From Turicibacter sp. (GTDB lineage Bacteria; Bacillota_I; Bacilli_A; MOL361; Turicibacteraceae), in contig WRAJ01000008.1 in NCBI GenBank assembly GCA_009780245.1, positions 1 to 61,991 of the forward strand: DNA of 61,991 nt, given 5' to 3'. Shown one piece after another: positions 42,148-51,603 of this stretch. How positions within the stretch are numbered: position 1 is the stretch's first letter; each line of letters opens with the position of its first letter. A program made the position numbers and the translations under genes. The notes beneath the pieces were generated by a model. The model saw only the letters and a list, made by a program, of their open reading frames with translations. It was not told where the DNA came from and did not search any database.

Positions 42148-44166
42148 ATGGATAATAGAAATCCGAGAAATAACCATAACAATCAGAATAGAGGTGGTGG
42201 CGGAGGACCTGTGATGGGCCCGCGCAACGTTGCGCCTTATGTGATGATGTTGATCATGTCGATTGGATTGTGGTTGTTTTTCCAGAATAACATGGGTGCG
42301 ACTAGTCGTGTTGAGACCGTTGTTTTGACTATCAATGAGTTCATTTCACACATGGAAGACGGTGATATTGAGGAGTTTGCGATTCGCCCCATTAGCGGTG
42401 AAAACAACACGGAGATTTCGCGTCTTAGTGGTGTGATGAACGAAGGGACAGCCGATGAAATTGAATTTGTTTTGAACGTGTATAACGTGCCTCACGTCGA
42501 TCTCATCACGAATTTAGCGATTGAGCATGACGTTGATTGGGGCGTCGTTGCGTTACCGACCGCGCCGTGGACGACGTTTTTATACATCGGTGCCATGGTG
42601 GTGATCTTTGCCATTATTTTGACGATGATGCGTTCAGCGCAGCGCGGGAATAACAAGGCGTTTAATTTCGGAAATAACCGGGCGCAGTTGTCGAAGCAAG
42701 AAGGTGTTTCGTTTAATGACGTAGCGGGGAACGATGAAGAAAAAGAAGAGCTTGTTGAAATTGTTGATTTCTTGAAACGTCCGAAGAAGTATCAGGACAT
42801 GGGGGCACGTATTCCGAAAGGGATCTTGTTAACCGGACCTCCGGGTACGGGTAAGACGTTATTGGCGCGTGCCGTTGCGGGTGAAGCCGGTGTGCCGTTT
42901 TATTCGATTTCTGGTTCTGATTTTGTTGAGATGTTTGTCGGTGTTGGTGCTTCGCGTGTGCGTGATATGTTTGCCGTGGCGAAGAAGACCGCGCCGTGTA
43001 TCGTGTTTATCGATGAGATTGATGCGGTTGGACGTCAGCGTGGTGCTGGTATGGGTGGTGGAAACGATGAGCGCGAGCAAACGTTAAACCAACTACTGAT
43101 CGAAATGGACGGGTTTGGTCCGAATTCTGGGATTGTCATTATGGCAGCGACCAACCGTGCAGACGTGTTGGATCCGGCGCTCTTGCGTCCAGGCCGATTT
43201 GACCGTAAAGTCATCGTGGGATTGCCTGATGTAAAGGGTCGTGAAGAAATCTTAAAAATCCATGCGCGTAATAAGAAGTTGGCGCCAAGTGTCACTTTAG
43301 CCGATGTGGCGCGCAGAACGCCTGGCTTTAGTGGGGCGGACATTGAAAACTTGTTAAACGAGGCGGCATTATTAGCAGCACGTGATAACCGGAAGCAAAT
43401 TGAGATGCCAGACATCGACGAAGCAAGCGATCGTGTGTTAATGGGGCCTGCTAAGAAGTCGAAGGTGTTCTCAGCGCAGGAGCGTAAGACGATTGCTTAT
43501 CACGAAGCGGGGCATGCAGTGGTTGGTTTGAAACTTGAAAATTCTGAAGTTGTTCAGAAGGTAACGATTATTCCACGCGGTGAAGCTGGTGGGTATGCGT
43601 TGCTACTTCCGGAAGAAGAGAAGTTCTTGAAGACGAAACAAGATATGATTAACAGTATTATGGTTTATCTCGGCGGGCGTGTGGCGGAGGAGCTGACGTT
43701 TGGTGAGATTAGTACCGGTGCTGGGGCTGATTTCCAGTCGGTGGCACGGATTGCGCGTGACATGGTTGCGGTGTACGGGATGAGTAAGCTTGGTCCGATT
43801 CAGTTTGAACAGCGTAGTGCTAACGTGTTCTTAGGTCGTGATTATAGTCAACCGCCACGCAATTTCTCTGATAACCTAGCACTTAAGATTGACGAGGCTG
43901 TGGCGGAGATCATTAACGAGTGTTACGAGCAAACGCGTCGCATCTTAACGGAGAACACGGCGTTGATGACGTTGATTGCTGAAACGTTACTTGTAGAGGA
44001 AACGTTAACGAAAGAGCAAATTGATGAGCTTAGTGAAAAGGGTCGTTTAGAGGCTACTAACTATGGAAAAGCGAGCGATCTAAGCGTTGAAGAACGTGAT
44101 GCGATTAAAGAAGAGTACCGTCGTGTGAAAGAAGAGATGATTTCAGATCGACAAGATAGCGAATAA
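42148..44166 (+). CDS. ftsH: ATP-dependent zinc metalloprotease FtsH
   Basis: 672 residues. A Gly/Asn-rich N-terminus, TM1 (about 30-48), an extracytoplasmic domain, TM2 (about 140-160), an AAA+ ATPase domain with Walker A GPPGTGKT (230-237) and [12 protein letters not shown], then the M41 protease domain with HEAGH (452-456). GAGAGGAT precedes ATG 42148. Membrane-anchored hexamer that degrades damaged or regulatory membrane proteins. hprT, which usually lies between tilS and ftsH in Bacilli, is absent here. A terminator follows at 44175. Confidence 0.98.
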   Translation: MDNRNPRNNHNNQNRGGGGGPVMGPRNVAPYVMMLIMSIGLWLFFQNNMGATSRVETVVLTINEFISHMEDGDIEEFAIRPISGENNTEISRLSGVMNEGTADEIEFVLNVYNVPHVDLITNLAIEHDVDWGVVALPTAPWTTFLYIGAMVVIFAIILTMMRSAQRGNNKAFNFGNNRAQLSKQEGVSFNDVAGNDEEKEELVEIVDFLKRPKKYQDMGARIPKGILLTGPPGTGKTLLARAVAGEAGVPFYSISGSDFVEMFVGVGASRVRDMFAVAKKTAPCIVFIDEIDAVGRQRGAGMGGGNDEREQTLNQLLIEMDGFGPNSGIVIMAATNRADVLDPALLRPGRFDRKVIVGLPDVKGREEILKIHARNKKLAPSVTLADVARRTPGFSGADIENLLNEAALLAARDNRKQIEMPDIDEASDRVLMGPAKKSKVFSAQERKTIAYHEAGHAVVGLKLENSEVVQKVTIIPRGEAGGYALLLPEEEKFLKTKQDMINSIMVYLGGRVAEELTFGEISTGAGADFQSVARIARDMVAVYGMSKLGPIQFEQRSANVFLGRDYSQPPRNFSDNLALKIDEAVAEIINECYEQTRRILTENTALMTLIAETLLVEETLTKEQIDELSEKGRLEATNYGKASDLSVEERDAIKEEYRRVKEEMISDRQDSE

Positions 44167-44174
44167 ATCGAAAG

Positions 44175-44197
44175 CAACTCCTTGCGGGGTTGTTTTT
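44175..44197 (+). terminator. Terminator after ftsH
   Basis: CAACTCC (44175-44181) and GGGGTTG (44186-44192) with a TTGC loop, then TTTTT. Confidence 0.75.
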
Positions 44198-44221
44198 GAG
44201 TATTAGAGGAGTAGGGATGTT

Positions 44222-45091
44222 ATGAACAACGATGTTTTAGCAAAATCACTGGCTTTCGGTGGTGAGCTTCGTATTTATGCGGCGCGAACGACTGGGTTGG
44301 TAAACGAAGCAAGTCAGCTAGTCGGTGCTTATCCGACGGCGGCAGCTGCATTGGGTCGTACGTTGACGGCAACGGCGATGATGGGGAGTATGCTCAAAGG
44401 GCGCGAGAAAGTAACGGTACGCATTAACGGGGGCGGTCCGATCGGCTGGATCATTGCCGATGCCGATGCGCACGGTTCGGTTCGTGGTTACGCAGCCAAT
44501 CCGCGCGTTCATTTTCAGTACGACTCAGGAAAGTTAAACGTGGGCATGGCGGTTGGTGTCGCAGGTGAATTATTTGTAACCAAAGATCTCGGGTTAAAAG
44601 ATTATTTCACGGGACAGGTTCCTTTGCAGACTGGCGAAATTGGCGATGATTTCACCTATTATTTCACGCAATCCGAACAAACTCCGTCAGCGGTGGGCCT
44701 AGGCGTGTTAGTGAATCCTGACAATGAGGTCGTCGCGGCTGGTGGTTTCATTGTTCAGGTTCTGCCAGGTGCGAGTGAAGAAGCGATTAGGCGGGTTGAG
44801 AAGTCTTTGGCTACGATAAGGCCGGTTTCGGATATGATTGCGGACGGGATGACGCCGGAGGATATGATTGCAGAGTTAGTGGGGGCTGGCAATTATAAGG
44901 TTTTGGAGACGGTGCCGCTGGCATTTAAATGTTCGTGCGATAAAGAGAAGTTCAAAGCGGGTCTGATTTCTTTAGGGAATGCGGAACTCGATGAGATGAT
45001 CAAAGAAGACGGTGGTGCAGAGGCGGTTTGTCATTTCTGTACGCAGAAGTATCAGTTTTCTTCGGAAGAGCTTGAGGCATTGAAAGTGTGA
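44222..45091 (+). CDS. hslO: Hsp33 redox-regulated chaperone
   Basis: 289 residues. N-terminal Hsp33 fold and C-terminal zinc/redox switch CSC (Cys237, Cys239) plus CHFC (Cys270, Cys273). Oxidation of these cysteines releases zinc and activates the holdase. GTAGGGATG precedes ATG 44222. Its neighbourhood with ftsH is conserved in Bacilli. The stop overlaps the GIY-YIG gene start. Confidence 0.97.
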   Translation: MNNDVLAKSLAFGGELRIYAARTTGLVNEASQLVGAYPTAAAALGRTLTATAMMGSMLKGREKVTVRINGGGPIGWIIADADAHGSVRGYAANPRVHFQYDSGKLNVGMAVGVAGELFVTKDLGLKDYFTGQVPLQTGEIGDDFTYYFTQSEQTPSAVGLGVLVNPDNEVVAAGGFIVQVLPGASEEAIRRVEKSLATIRPVSDMIADGMTPEDMIAELVGAGNYKVLETVPLAFKCSCDKEKFKAGLISLGNAELDEMIKEDGGAEAVCHFCTQKYQFSSEELEALKV

Positions 45092-45453
45092 TGGCTGGTG
45101 TGGATGAGAAAGCGGTGAAGGCAGTGAGCGTGAGCGCGGGTGTGGCAGGTATGAGCACGGACGCGGACGTAAAAGTCAAAACAGCCGTGAAGCACTTTGT
45201 CTATATGTTGCAATGTAGTGACGGGACGTTTTATATGGGTTATTCGACCGAAGTAGGTCGTCGGGTTCGTGAGCATAACGAATCTCCGAAAGCGGCGAAG
45301 TATACGCGCGGTCGGCGGCCAGTGCGGCTGGTTTATTACGTTGAATGTGAATCACGATCTGATGCTTTGAAGTGCGAGCGGCTGTTGCGGAAGAAATCCC
45401 GGGTGGAAAAAGAGAAATTGATGAATGAGTTCGACGGTGATTTGGATGTGTGA
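45091..45453 (+). CDS. GIY-YIG nuclease domain protein (YazA/UPF0213-like)
   Basis: 120 residues from ATG 45091. The GIY-YIG domain occupies about residues 33-112: VYMLQCSDGTFYMGYSTEVGRRVREHN and KYTRGRRPVRLVYY. The family's two tyrosine motifs appear as FVYML and YMGYS. The ~30-residue Ala/Val/Lys/Asp-rich N-terminus is not part of the family, so ATG 45151 may be the real start, although neither has a good ribosome-binding site. The biological substrate of these small single-domain nucleases is unknown. Confidence 0.85.
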   Translation: MAGVDEKAVKAVSVSAGVAGMSTDADVKVKTAVKHFVYMLQCSDGTFYMGYSTEVGRRVREHNESPKAAKYTRGRRPVRLVYYVECESRSDALKCERLLRKKSRVEKEKLMNEFDGDLDV

Positions 45454-45468
45454 AGTGGAGAAAAATCG

Positions 45469-45570
45469 GTAAACTACAAGAAATCGTGATTTACCGAAGG
45501 TTTAGGTATCGAATCGTATCGAAATGCTCGTTAAACTACAAGAAATCGTGGTTTACTGAAGGTTTAATGT
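45469..45570. repeat. Intergenic tandem repeat, period 62 bp, 2 copies
   Basis: TAAACTACAAGAAATCGTG starts at 45470 and 45532. Each can form GTAAA/TTTAC hairpins. It lies between the GIY-YIG gene and a bidirectional terminator. Confidence 0.75.
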
Positions 45571-45614
45571 CAAGGTAGCTGCGTCATTGGTGCATCGGCC
45601 ATTTGCTGAAATTG

Positions 45615-45661
45615 AAAATCAGGATCGCGAGCGTTTTCGTCGGCTCTATCCTGATTTTTTT
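45615..45661. terminator. Bidirectional terminator
   Basis: AAAATCAGGAT (45615-45625) pairs with ATCCTGATTTT (45648-45658), with A and T runs outside. It separates convergent genes. Confidence 0.85.
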
Positions 45662-45669
45662 TGCATCAA

Positions 45670-46419
45670 TTAAAGTTGCATCAATTGTTTGACTAAGTTT
45701 CGCAGGCGTTCAGGGCTCCCGATATCAAATTCGAAGGTGTAGAAGAGGGTTTCAAAAGGGACGTAGCCGTGCTTGAGATATAGGGTCATTTTTTCAGTCA
45801 TTTTCCTTTCATATTCTGGCTTGTGGAGGGCACCGAAATGTTCCCAGATGATGATTTCGCCGGTAATCGGATGCATGATTATGAAGTCGGGATACCTCGT
45901 TTGGCCTCCCAGCGTTAAAGCCACTTCGTAAAGATAAGGAATGCCGTACTCTTCAAGCAGATTGGCGATGAACAAGTCCGATTTTGATCTGACGAGTACG
46001 CCATTGTTTGTCCGGTATGTCAGATCGCCCATCGGATACGGATTTTTCTTGTGAGGCAGCGCCAGCCATTTCGCTACATTGGGGTGGTAGAAATATGATA
46101 TCGGCAGATTTTGATAAGTTTTGGAAAGAGAAGCGATGATTTCTTTGAACGAAGGGAAATTGCACTTTTTGGCTGCCTGTTCGAGGACTGGAATGTTATT
46201 TTTTAATTGCTTTTCTAGAGTGAAAAGAAGTTTTTGACGACACAGCTGCTGGAGACGTTCTGTGTTTTTTGTTATACCAACCTCTGTGCCATTCTTTCTA
46301 TGCGTATAGAGGGTTCCGCGTTTCACTAATGCACCAGCTGGTAAGGAATTGAGCTCTTTAATCATTGATTCTAGGAGATTCTTGTCGTTATTTAATTTAG
46401 TTTTCAAATTATTCATCAT
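45670..46419 (-). CDS. Hypothetical protein with a PD-(D/E)XK-like segment
   Basis: 249 residues. The N-terminal half is helical and basic. The C-terminal part carries RSKSDLFIANLLEEYG, then TRYPDFIIMHPITGEIIIWEHFG, where a Glu/Ser helix, an Asp in YPDF and a Glu in IWEHFG are spaced as in PD-(D/E)XK nucleases; the usual Lys of (D/E)XK is replaced by His. ATG 46419 has AAAGGTG upstream. Possible roles are a DNase or a regulatory fold. No neighbouring gene suggests a system. Confidence 0.6.
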   Translation of the reverse strand: MMNNLKTKLNNDKNLLESMIKELNSLPAGALVKRGTLYTHRKNGTEVGITKNTERLQQLCRQKLLFTLEKQLKNNIPVLEQAAKKCNFPSFKEIIASLSKTYQNLPISYFYHPNVAKWLALPHKKNPYPMGDLTYRTNNGVLVRSKSDLFIANLLEEYGIPYLYEVALTLGGQTRYPDFIIMHPITGEIIIWEHFGALHKPEYERKMTEKMTLYLKHGYVPFETLFYTFEFDIGSPERLRNLVKQLMQL

Positions 46420-46448
46420 TAACACACCTTTCATTCATTAATTTGTTG

Positions 46449-46620
46449 AACCGTCACAAAATCAAGTAAACCTCATGAAAAAGTGAAGGTTTGTCACCGC
46501 CTGCTAACTAAAACCGTCATAAAATCAAGTGAATCTCGCGAAAAAGTGAAGGTTTACCCCTGCTTGCTAGCCAAAACCGTCACAAAATTGAGTAAATCTC
46601 GTGAAAAGTGAAGGTCAGTC
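46449..46620. repeat. Intergenic tandem repeat, period 63 bp, 3 copies (family ACCGTCAC)
   Basis: AACCGTC starts at 46449, 46512 and 46575. Each unit ends with GAAAAAGTGAAGGTTT or a close variant and has a TC(A/G)(T/C)GAAAA core. This is the same family as 37738-37910, 8.7 kb away. Confidence 0.88.
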
Positions 46621-46630
46621 CGCCCATCCC

Positions 46631-47338
46631 CTAAATCCCCAACGCAATCATCGTCATAATCGCTCCCAGTGCGATAAAAGGGGCGAATTTAACAGGCTCA
46701 CGTCGATCCTCTGCAACGAACAACACGTATCCCAGTGCCAACCCGCACGAAATCACCACCGACACCAACAACGCCCGCACATCCAACGCCAACCCGATCA
46801 CAAAATAGCATTTCACATCACCCCCTCCCACAGTCTCCTGCCCAAACAACCACCGCCCCAGCAACGCAGCTACCAAAAACAACGCCAACCCCATAACAGC
46901 AGCAAAAATACTTGGATCAACCATAAATAATAGCGCACCAAACACAGCCAAGATTTTGTTGGGAATCAGCCCATAATAAAGATCGGTGAGTGTGACGGTG
47001 ATTAATAGCGAAAAGAAGAGCCAAGTGTGAGCTAATTGCTGACCATCGATCTGATCTAAAAGAATCAGCGGGATGATGAACAGGAGTCCCCCTGCCAACT
47101 CGATCAAAGGATAAACCAGGGAAATGTTAACCGAGCACGATCGGCAGCGCCCTTTCTGGGCAAGGTAAGAAAAGATGGGGATCAGCTCGCGAGCTGTTAA
47201 ATGAGCTTGGCAATGAACACACGCTGATCGCCGGATTGCCCAATTCGCACCAATCGGCACCGAATAAGCAACAACGTTGAGAAACGATGCCACAGAAGCA
47301 CCGAGAAGAAAGCTGAAAAAATAAGTATAAATTGGCAT
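46631..47338 (-). CDS. Prepilin peptidase (type IV leader peptidase, A24)
   Basis: 235 residues. N-terminal cytoplasmic zinc domain with CVHC...CRSC, six to seven membrane segments, and the aspartyl-protease GGGDVKCY motif (about residue 175). ATG 47338 has GGAGGTG upstream. Such enzymes cleave and methylate type IV prepilins or competence pseudopilins (ComC). No pilin or com gene is nearby, so its substrates are encoded elsewhere. Confidence 0.93.
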   Translation of the reverse strand: MPIYTYFFSFLLGASVASFLNVVAYSVPIGANWAIRRSACVHCQAHLTARELIPIFSYLAQKGRCRSCSVNISLVYPLIELAGGLLFIIPLILLDQIDGQQLAHTWLFFSLLITVTLTDLYYGLIPNKILAVFGALLFMVDPSIFAAVMGLALFLVAALLGRWLFGQETVGGGDVKCYFVIGLALDVRALLVSVVISCGLALGYVLFVAEDRREPVKFAPFIALGAIMTMIALGI

Positions 47339-47465
47339 ATCATGCACCTCCACCCTTATATATACGCAAAATAAAAAAAAATACCTTCATAGGTAATTTT
47401 TTCACAAGCAGAGCAGGTGTTGCACAGCGGGCTTTGATGTTTTTTTTATTAAACATGAACGATAA

Positions 47466-47495
47466 AAACCCCGAACTCAAATGGGTCCGGGATTT
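47466..47495 (-). terminator. Possible terminator of the ger operon
   Basis: On the minus strand an imperfect stem (47485-47495 with 47466-47476, two mismatches) is followed by TTTTT. It overlaps the last codons of gerB. Confidence 0.45.
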
Positions 47496-48616
47496 AGTCG
47501 CTCAGTAGTCTGGCGGGGAACTTCAGGCTTTTTATTTCTAAATCGAATTTCACTGACGATCCAAATAAATAAAGGAAGGCCTAGCTCGAAAATCGGGAGG
47601 ATTTTAAAGGGCATCGTGTTCATCAAAAAGTTAGTCTCAGGTGGCTGAACGACAGGTGCTAAAAAGAAAATCACCACCGTCAAAATACTAAGCGTCACTT
47701 TAAAGTTAAACTTGTGACTCAAGGCTTGGAAAGCAAGAACCGTCACAAAGAAATAAATGACTAACTTAAAATATTCACTCGCCACCATAATAACAACGGC
47801 CAGCGGATCGAGGCGTTCTAAGAAACCACTCATCCCTGCTAACTGCATTGCATTAAAGAACGAGTATTCAAAATTTGAAGTTAAGGTCGACCCAATCAAA
47901 GCCACCGTGGTCAAATCAATGGCAATGCTTAACATTACCGAAAACGCAATGGCAATGTAACTGCGCTTCAAAATGCGGTTGCTTTCCTTTGGCATGATAT
48001 AAGGAAACAGCATCAAAAACACGACCAACTCTCCGTAAGGAAAGAAGGTGGTTCGGGCGATATCCGCTGCGATCCCTGGTAGCCCTTCGGCTAGAATAGG
48101 TGTGAGATTGTCTACTTTAAAGCTTGCCGTAAAGATTGCTAGTAAAAAGGGAATCAAGCAAAGTAACATAATAAATAAGAAAATTTCAGACGAACGCCCA
48201 ATTACATTTAAGCCGTACAACGCACTCACAATGACCGTGATCATGAGCATGACGATCACAACACGATGATTCACACCGAACATCAACGTCTCTTGTGCCA
48301 TGCTTGACATATAATTCCCAACAGAAATCGTGCGGAACAAGAAGAAGCAAGCATAAACGAGCAGCAAAGCCGTGCCGAAAAATTTCCCGAACGTTGCTTT
48401 CAAAATGTCAGGCAACCCTTTATATTGGTGAATCTTACTAATGCGATGATAGAGGGTAAAAAACATCCCGCCGAAGAAGCCAGCAAAAAGAAGCACAATC
48501 CAAGCATTTTGCCCCGAGTATCTAGCGGTCGAGGATAACGCAGACCCTCCGATCAGAAAAAACATAATGAGCGTTGTTAATTGATTTAAACTAAGTAACC
48601 GAGTGTTATGATTCAT
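47477..48616 (-). CDS. gerB: Spore germination receptor permease subunit (GerAB family)
   Basis: 379 residues with about ten hydrophobic segments, of the amino-acid-permease-like GerAB/GerKB family. It includes LNQLTTLIMFFLIGGSAL in the first segment and RFRNKKPE near the C-terminus. AAAGGAG precedes ATG 48616. Subunit B binds germinants (amino acids and the like) in the spore inner membrane. The operon order is A-C-B, as in several clostridia. Confidence 0.93.
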   Translation of the reverse strand: MNHNTRLLSLNQLTTLIMFFLIGGSALSSTARYSGQNAWIVLLFAGFFGGMFFTLYHRISKIHQYKGLPDILKATFGKFFGTALLLVYACFFLFRTISVGNYMSSMAQETLMFGVNHRVVIVMLMITVIVSALYGLNVIGRSSEIFLFIMLLCLIPFLLAIFTASFKVDNLTPILAEGLPGIAADIARTTFFPYGELVVFLMLFPYIMPKESNRILKRSYIAIAFSVMLSIAIDLTTVALIGSTLTSNFEYSFFNAMQLAGMSGFLERLDPLAVVIMVASEYFKLVIYFFVTVLAFQALSHKFNFKVTLSILTVVIFFLAPVVQPPETNFLMNTMPFKILPIFELGLPLFIWIVSEIRFRNKKPEVPRQTTERLNPGPI

Positions 48617-48672
48617 GATTTTTACTTCTCCTTTTTCTATGATGGCTCTTCTCGAAAAGAAACCGGGTTTCC

Positions 48673-49902
48673 CTATAACGTAACATTTCCAATTTCCCCC
48701 ACACTATTAATATCTAATTCCACCTCAACGTGAATCGTCAATTCTGGAAACAGCTCTGACCAATAGCCGTCTTTTTCTTTCCATACTTTGTGCTCTTGCG
48801 TGTGAGCTTTCCCACCGATTCCAAAAATATCAGACTTTAGTTCGGTTTGAACTTTGTTTACAAACGCATTCATATCATCCTCAAACTCCTGTTTTAAATA
48901 GTCACTAATAGCATCTAAATTTTCCGTGTTCGTGAAATCAACCGGATAAGTGTTTTCTAAAATGATGCCACTTAATTCAAACTTGATGGTCGCTTCATTA
49001 TGTTCTAAATCCGTGGTGATTTTCGATTTAATCTTTGTGACACCGAGCGACGTGTAGTAATCTTCATCAATTTGTGTCACAATGTCATACCGCTTATAAT
49101 CGCCCAATACCATGTTGTACAATTGTGCCTCAGCATCGTCAATGAACCCCACCATCTTGTCCCCATTAAAGACGGCTAAATGTTCGATGCGTAGCTGCAC
49201 GGGCGCGGTAATATCAAGAATGTTATCAACGGTTTGTCCAGTCTGAGTGGTCGTTCCTTCAGTGCCATTTTTTCTTTCAACCTTTTCACCAAGTCGATCT
49301 TCTTCCCGATGGATCGACACGGCATTTAAGACGACATTAATCGCGTCTGAGTTCACCATGTCAACGACTTCATATAGATTATAAGAGGTAAGTCGTGCCG
49401 TGTGAGTCGGGATCATACTCGAAACATTGATTTGGGTAGCGGGAATCATATCTAACGCTGTGACGACGTTCAAAATGTCATTCGCATGTGCGTCTTTCGC
49501 CACGACAATGTTAATATCGGGTCTAATATCATCACGACGCAGAGCAAAATTGAGAACCGGTGCAACCCCCGCTTTGGCGATGTCTTCATTAATCACAATA
49601 ACGTTCAGATGCGACAACGACAAAGCGCTAGAAGAAAGGAAATCGATTTTTTTATAGGCTTCGTGAATGCTTTCGCCATCCGCTGTTAAATTATAAATGG
49701 GTAGCCCGTTATGCGCTTCACCCGAGATGGCAGAAGGGTTCAGAATTTGTGCGGTTAGCGTGTAACCCTCGTCTGTTGTATCAATGGCAAGACCCGCAAC
49801 AATTCCGAGCTTGTTCAATTCGACCCGCTCTAGGCAACCGGTTAGCGCGATTAAGCTGACGATCACAAGCGGTAAGAGCAACCATTTCTTGTTAATTCGC
49901 AT
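48673..49902 (-). CDS. gerC: Spore germination receptor lipoprotein (Ger(x)C family)
   Basis: 409 residues. Lipobox IALTGC (Cys near 23), then ERVELNKLGIVAGLAID, the start of the GerC fold with three alpha/beta domains. GGAGGTGATC lies before ATG 49902. It overlaps the gerA end by 11 bases. The lipid-anchored subunit is needed for receptor assembly. Confidence 0.93.
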   Translation of the reverse strand: MRINKKWLLLPLVIVSLIALTGCLERVELNKLGIVAGLAIDTTDEGYTLTAQILNPSAISGEAHNGLPIYNLTADGESIHEAYKKIDFLSSSALSLSHLNVIVINEDIAKAGVAPVLNFALRRDDIRPDINIVVAKDAHANDILNVVTALDMIPATQINVSSMIPTHTARLTSYNLYEVVDMVNSDAINVVLNAVSIHREEDRLGEKVERKNGTEGTTTQTGQTVDNILDITAPVQLRIEHLAVFNGDKMVGFIDDAEAQLYNMVLGDYKRYDIVTQIDEDYYTSLGVTKIKSKITTDLEHNEATIKFELSGIILENTYPVDFTNTENLDAISDYLKQEFEDDMNAFVNKVQTELKSDIFGIGGKAHTQEHKVWKEKDGYWSELFPELTIHVEVELDINSVGEIGNVTL

Positions 49903-51421
49903 GCTGATCACCTCCGGTGTTTTCTAAATTTGATCGGACCGTATCAAGCGGCTGAAAAATTTTTGGCCGTTTCTTCATCCACCAAAGCGGCATTTTGATC
50001 AACTGATCTTTTTGGTCACTCAGATTAAACGGTGCCATTGGTGCTAAGTAGGCTTGGTTAAACGAAGTTAACGAAGCTAAATGGGTAATGAGGATAATGA
50101 AAGCAAGTGTAATGCCGTAGAACCCGAGCGTTGCGCCGATGGCCAAAAAGACGAATTTGTACAGCCTAGCAGCAACGTTGATTCTCGAGCTTGACAACAA
50201 GAAAGAAGAGATCGTTGTGATAGAGCCGATGATAATGGCCATGTAGGAAACCAAGCCAGACTCCACGATGGTCGTACCGATGATTAAAGACCCAACGATG
50301 GTCATTGAATCACCGATGGCATCAGGTTTCCGCAGCGACGCTTCACGGAGAATCTCAAACAGGATGGTTACAATCAAAATCTCTACTAAGGTTGAAAACG
50401 GGTTGGCTGAGCGTTGATTAATGATGGTGATCAACAGGGGAGTCGGGATCATTTCTTGGTGAAAGGTGGACACGGCGACGTAAAGCGCAGGAATGAGAAT
50501 CACAGCAAAAAAAGCTAAATACCTCATGGCACGCTTCACGGATGCGAGTAGCGGTAAGTTGTAATAGTCGTCAATGGCTGAAAAAGCGGACGTGAAGAAA
50601 AACGGTCCGAGAATGGCATACGGGCTGCCGTCCACAAAAATGGCCACTTGCCCTTCCGACAAAGCTTTCATCACGCGATCCGGTCGCTCCGTTTCGATTA
50701 ATCTCGGTAGCAAGGTGTGGTGCTTATCCTCGATCAGCTGGATTAATTCGTACGCATTGGCAATCGTATCAATGTCAATGGCTTTAATGCGTTCATTAGC
50801 AAGGCGAACAAATTCTGGGTTTGTTAACCCTTCAACGTGTGCGACAAAGACATCGGTCTTCGTCATGTGGCCCACTTGATGCGCATCAAAACGCAACCGT
50901 GGATCGCGCATCCGTCTTCTTAGCATTGCCGTATTAAAGCGAATGGTCTCGACAAAACTATCTTTCGGGCCCCACAGTGATTTTTCGGTGCTTGGCATCG
51001 TGATACTACGCGATTGCCACCCTTTACAGTCAAACATCATAAACCGAGCAGCGCCATCAATGAGAACAATGACGTGCCCGTTTAAAATATTATCGTATAA
51101 ACTTTGCACACTTTCGCCTTGGTTCGCATCAAATAAACTGATCCACGATTCAAAAAGAAAGTCAAAAATAGCATCGCCATTACGTGGCAAGTCGCCGGCG
51201 AGGTCAGCTGTTAATAGTTTAATCACAAAATCTTGCGCGTTCGTGGCATCAATAAGTCCGTCGATGCCCACGATCGCTGCTTTCGTGCTGTGTGTATCTT
51301 GTAAGGTGACTTCTCGAATTAACAAATCGTTACTTTCGCCGAAATCGCTCTTCATTTTTTTTAGATTAAGCGTTAGCGATTCTGAAACCGCTGGCAGGTT
51401 GTTTTTTATCTTTGTGTTCAT
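49892..51421 (-). CDS. gerA: Spore germination receptor subunit A (GerAA family)
   Basis: 509 residues. A large soluble N-terminal domain (about 1-280; DLLIREVTL, ILNGHVIVLIDGAA, ERPDRVMKALSEGQVAIFVDGSPY) precedes five to six membrane segments; the C-terminal SLTSFNQAYLAPMAPF is typical. ATG 51421 is preferred over an in-frame GTG at 51433. In Bacillus, GerA subunits are reported to oligomerise into a membrane ion channel on germinant binding. With gerC and gerB it makes a complete receptor, strong evidence for endospores. Confidence 0.95.
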   Translation of the reverse strand: MNTKIKNNLPAVSESLTLNLKKMKSDFGESNDLLIREVTLQDTHSTKAAIVGIDGLIDATNAQDFVIKLLTADLAGDLPRNGDAIFDFLFESWISLFDANQGESVQSLYDNILNGHVIVLIDGAARFMMFDCKGWQSRSITMPSTEKSLWGPKDSFVETIRFNTAMLRRRMRDPRLRFDAHQVGHMTKTDVFVAHVEGLTNPEFVRLANERIKAIDIDTIANAYELIQLIEDKHHTLLPRLIETERPDRVMKALSEGQVAIFVDGSPYAILGPFFFTSAFSAIDDYYNLPLLASVKRAMRYLAFFAVILIPALYVAVSTFHQEMIPTPLLITIINQRSANPFSTLVEILIVTILFEILREASLRKPDAIGDSMTIVGSLIIGTTIVESGLVSYMAIIIGSITTISSFLLSSSRINVAARLYKFVFLAIGATLGFYGITLAFIILITHLASLTSFNQAYLAPMAPFNLSDQKDQLIKMPLWWMKKRPKIFQPLDTVRSNLENTGGDQHAN

Positions 51422-51603
51422 AGAAACAATCACTCACTTTTCTTTGTCGATAATAGTATTTTGTGTCGAAATATAAATTTTATGTATAAGGAACGAAAAG
51501 ATTACGCGAGTTTTAGGCGAGTTTTATGGATAATAGTGGCAAACTGAAATAATATGTGTTACAATAATGTGAATTGATACTAATTTGTTTGTAGGTGAGA
51601 ACA

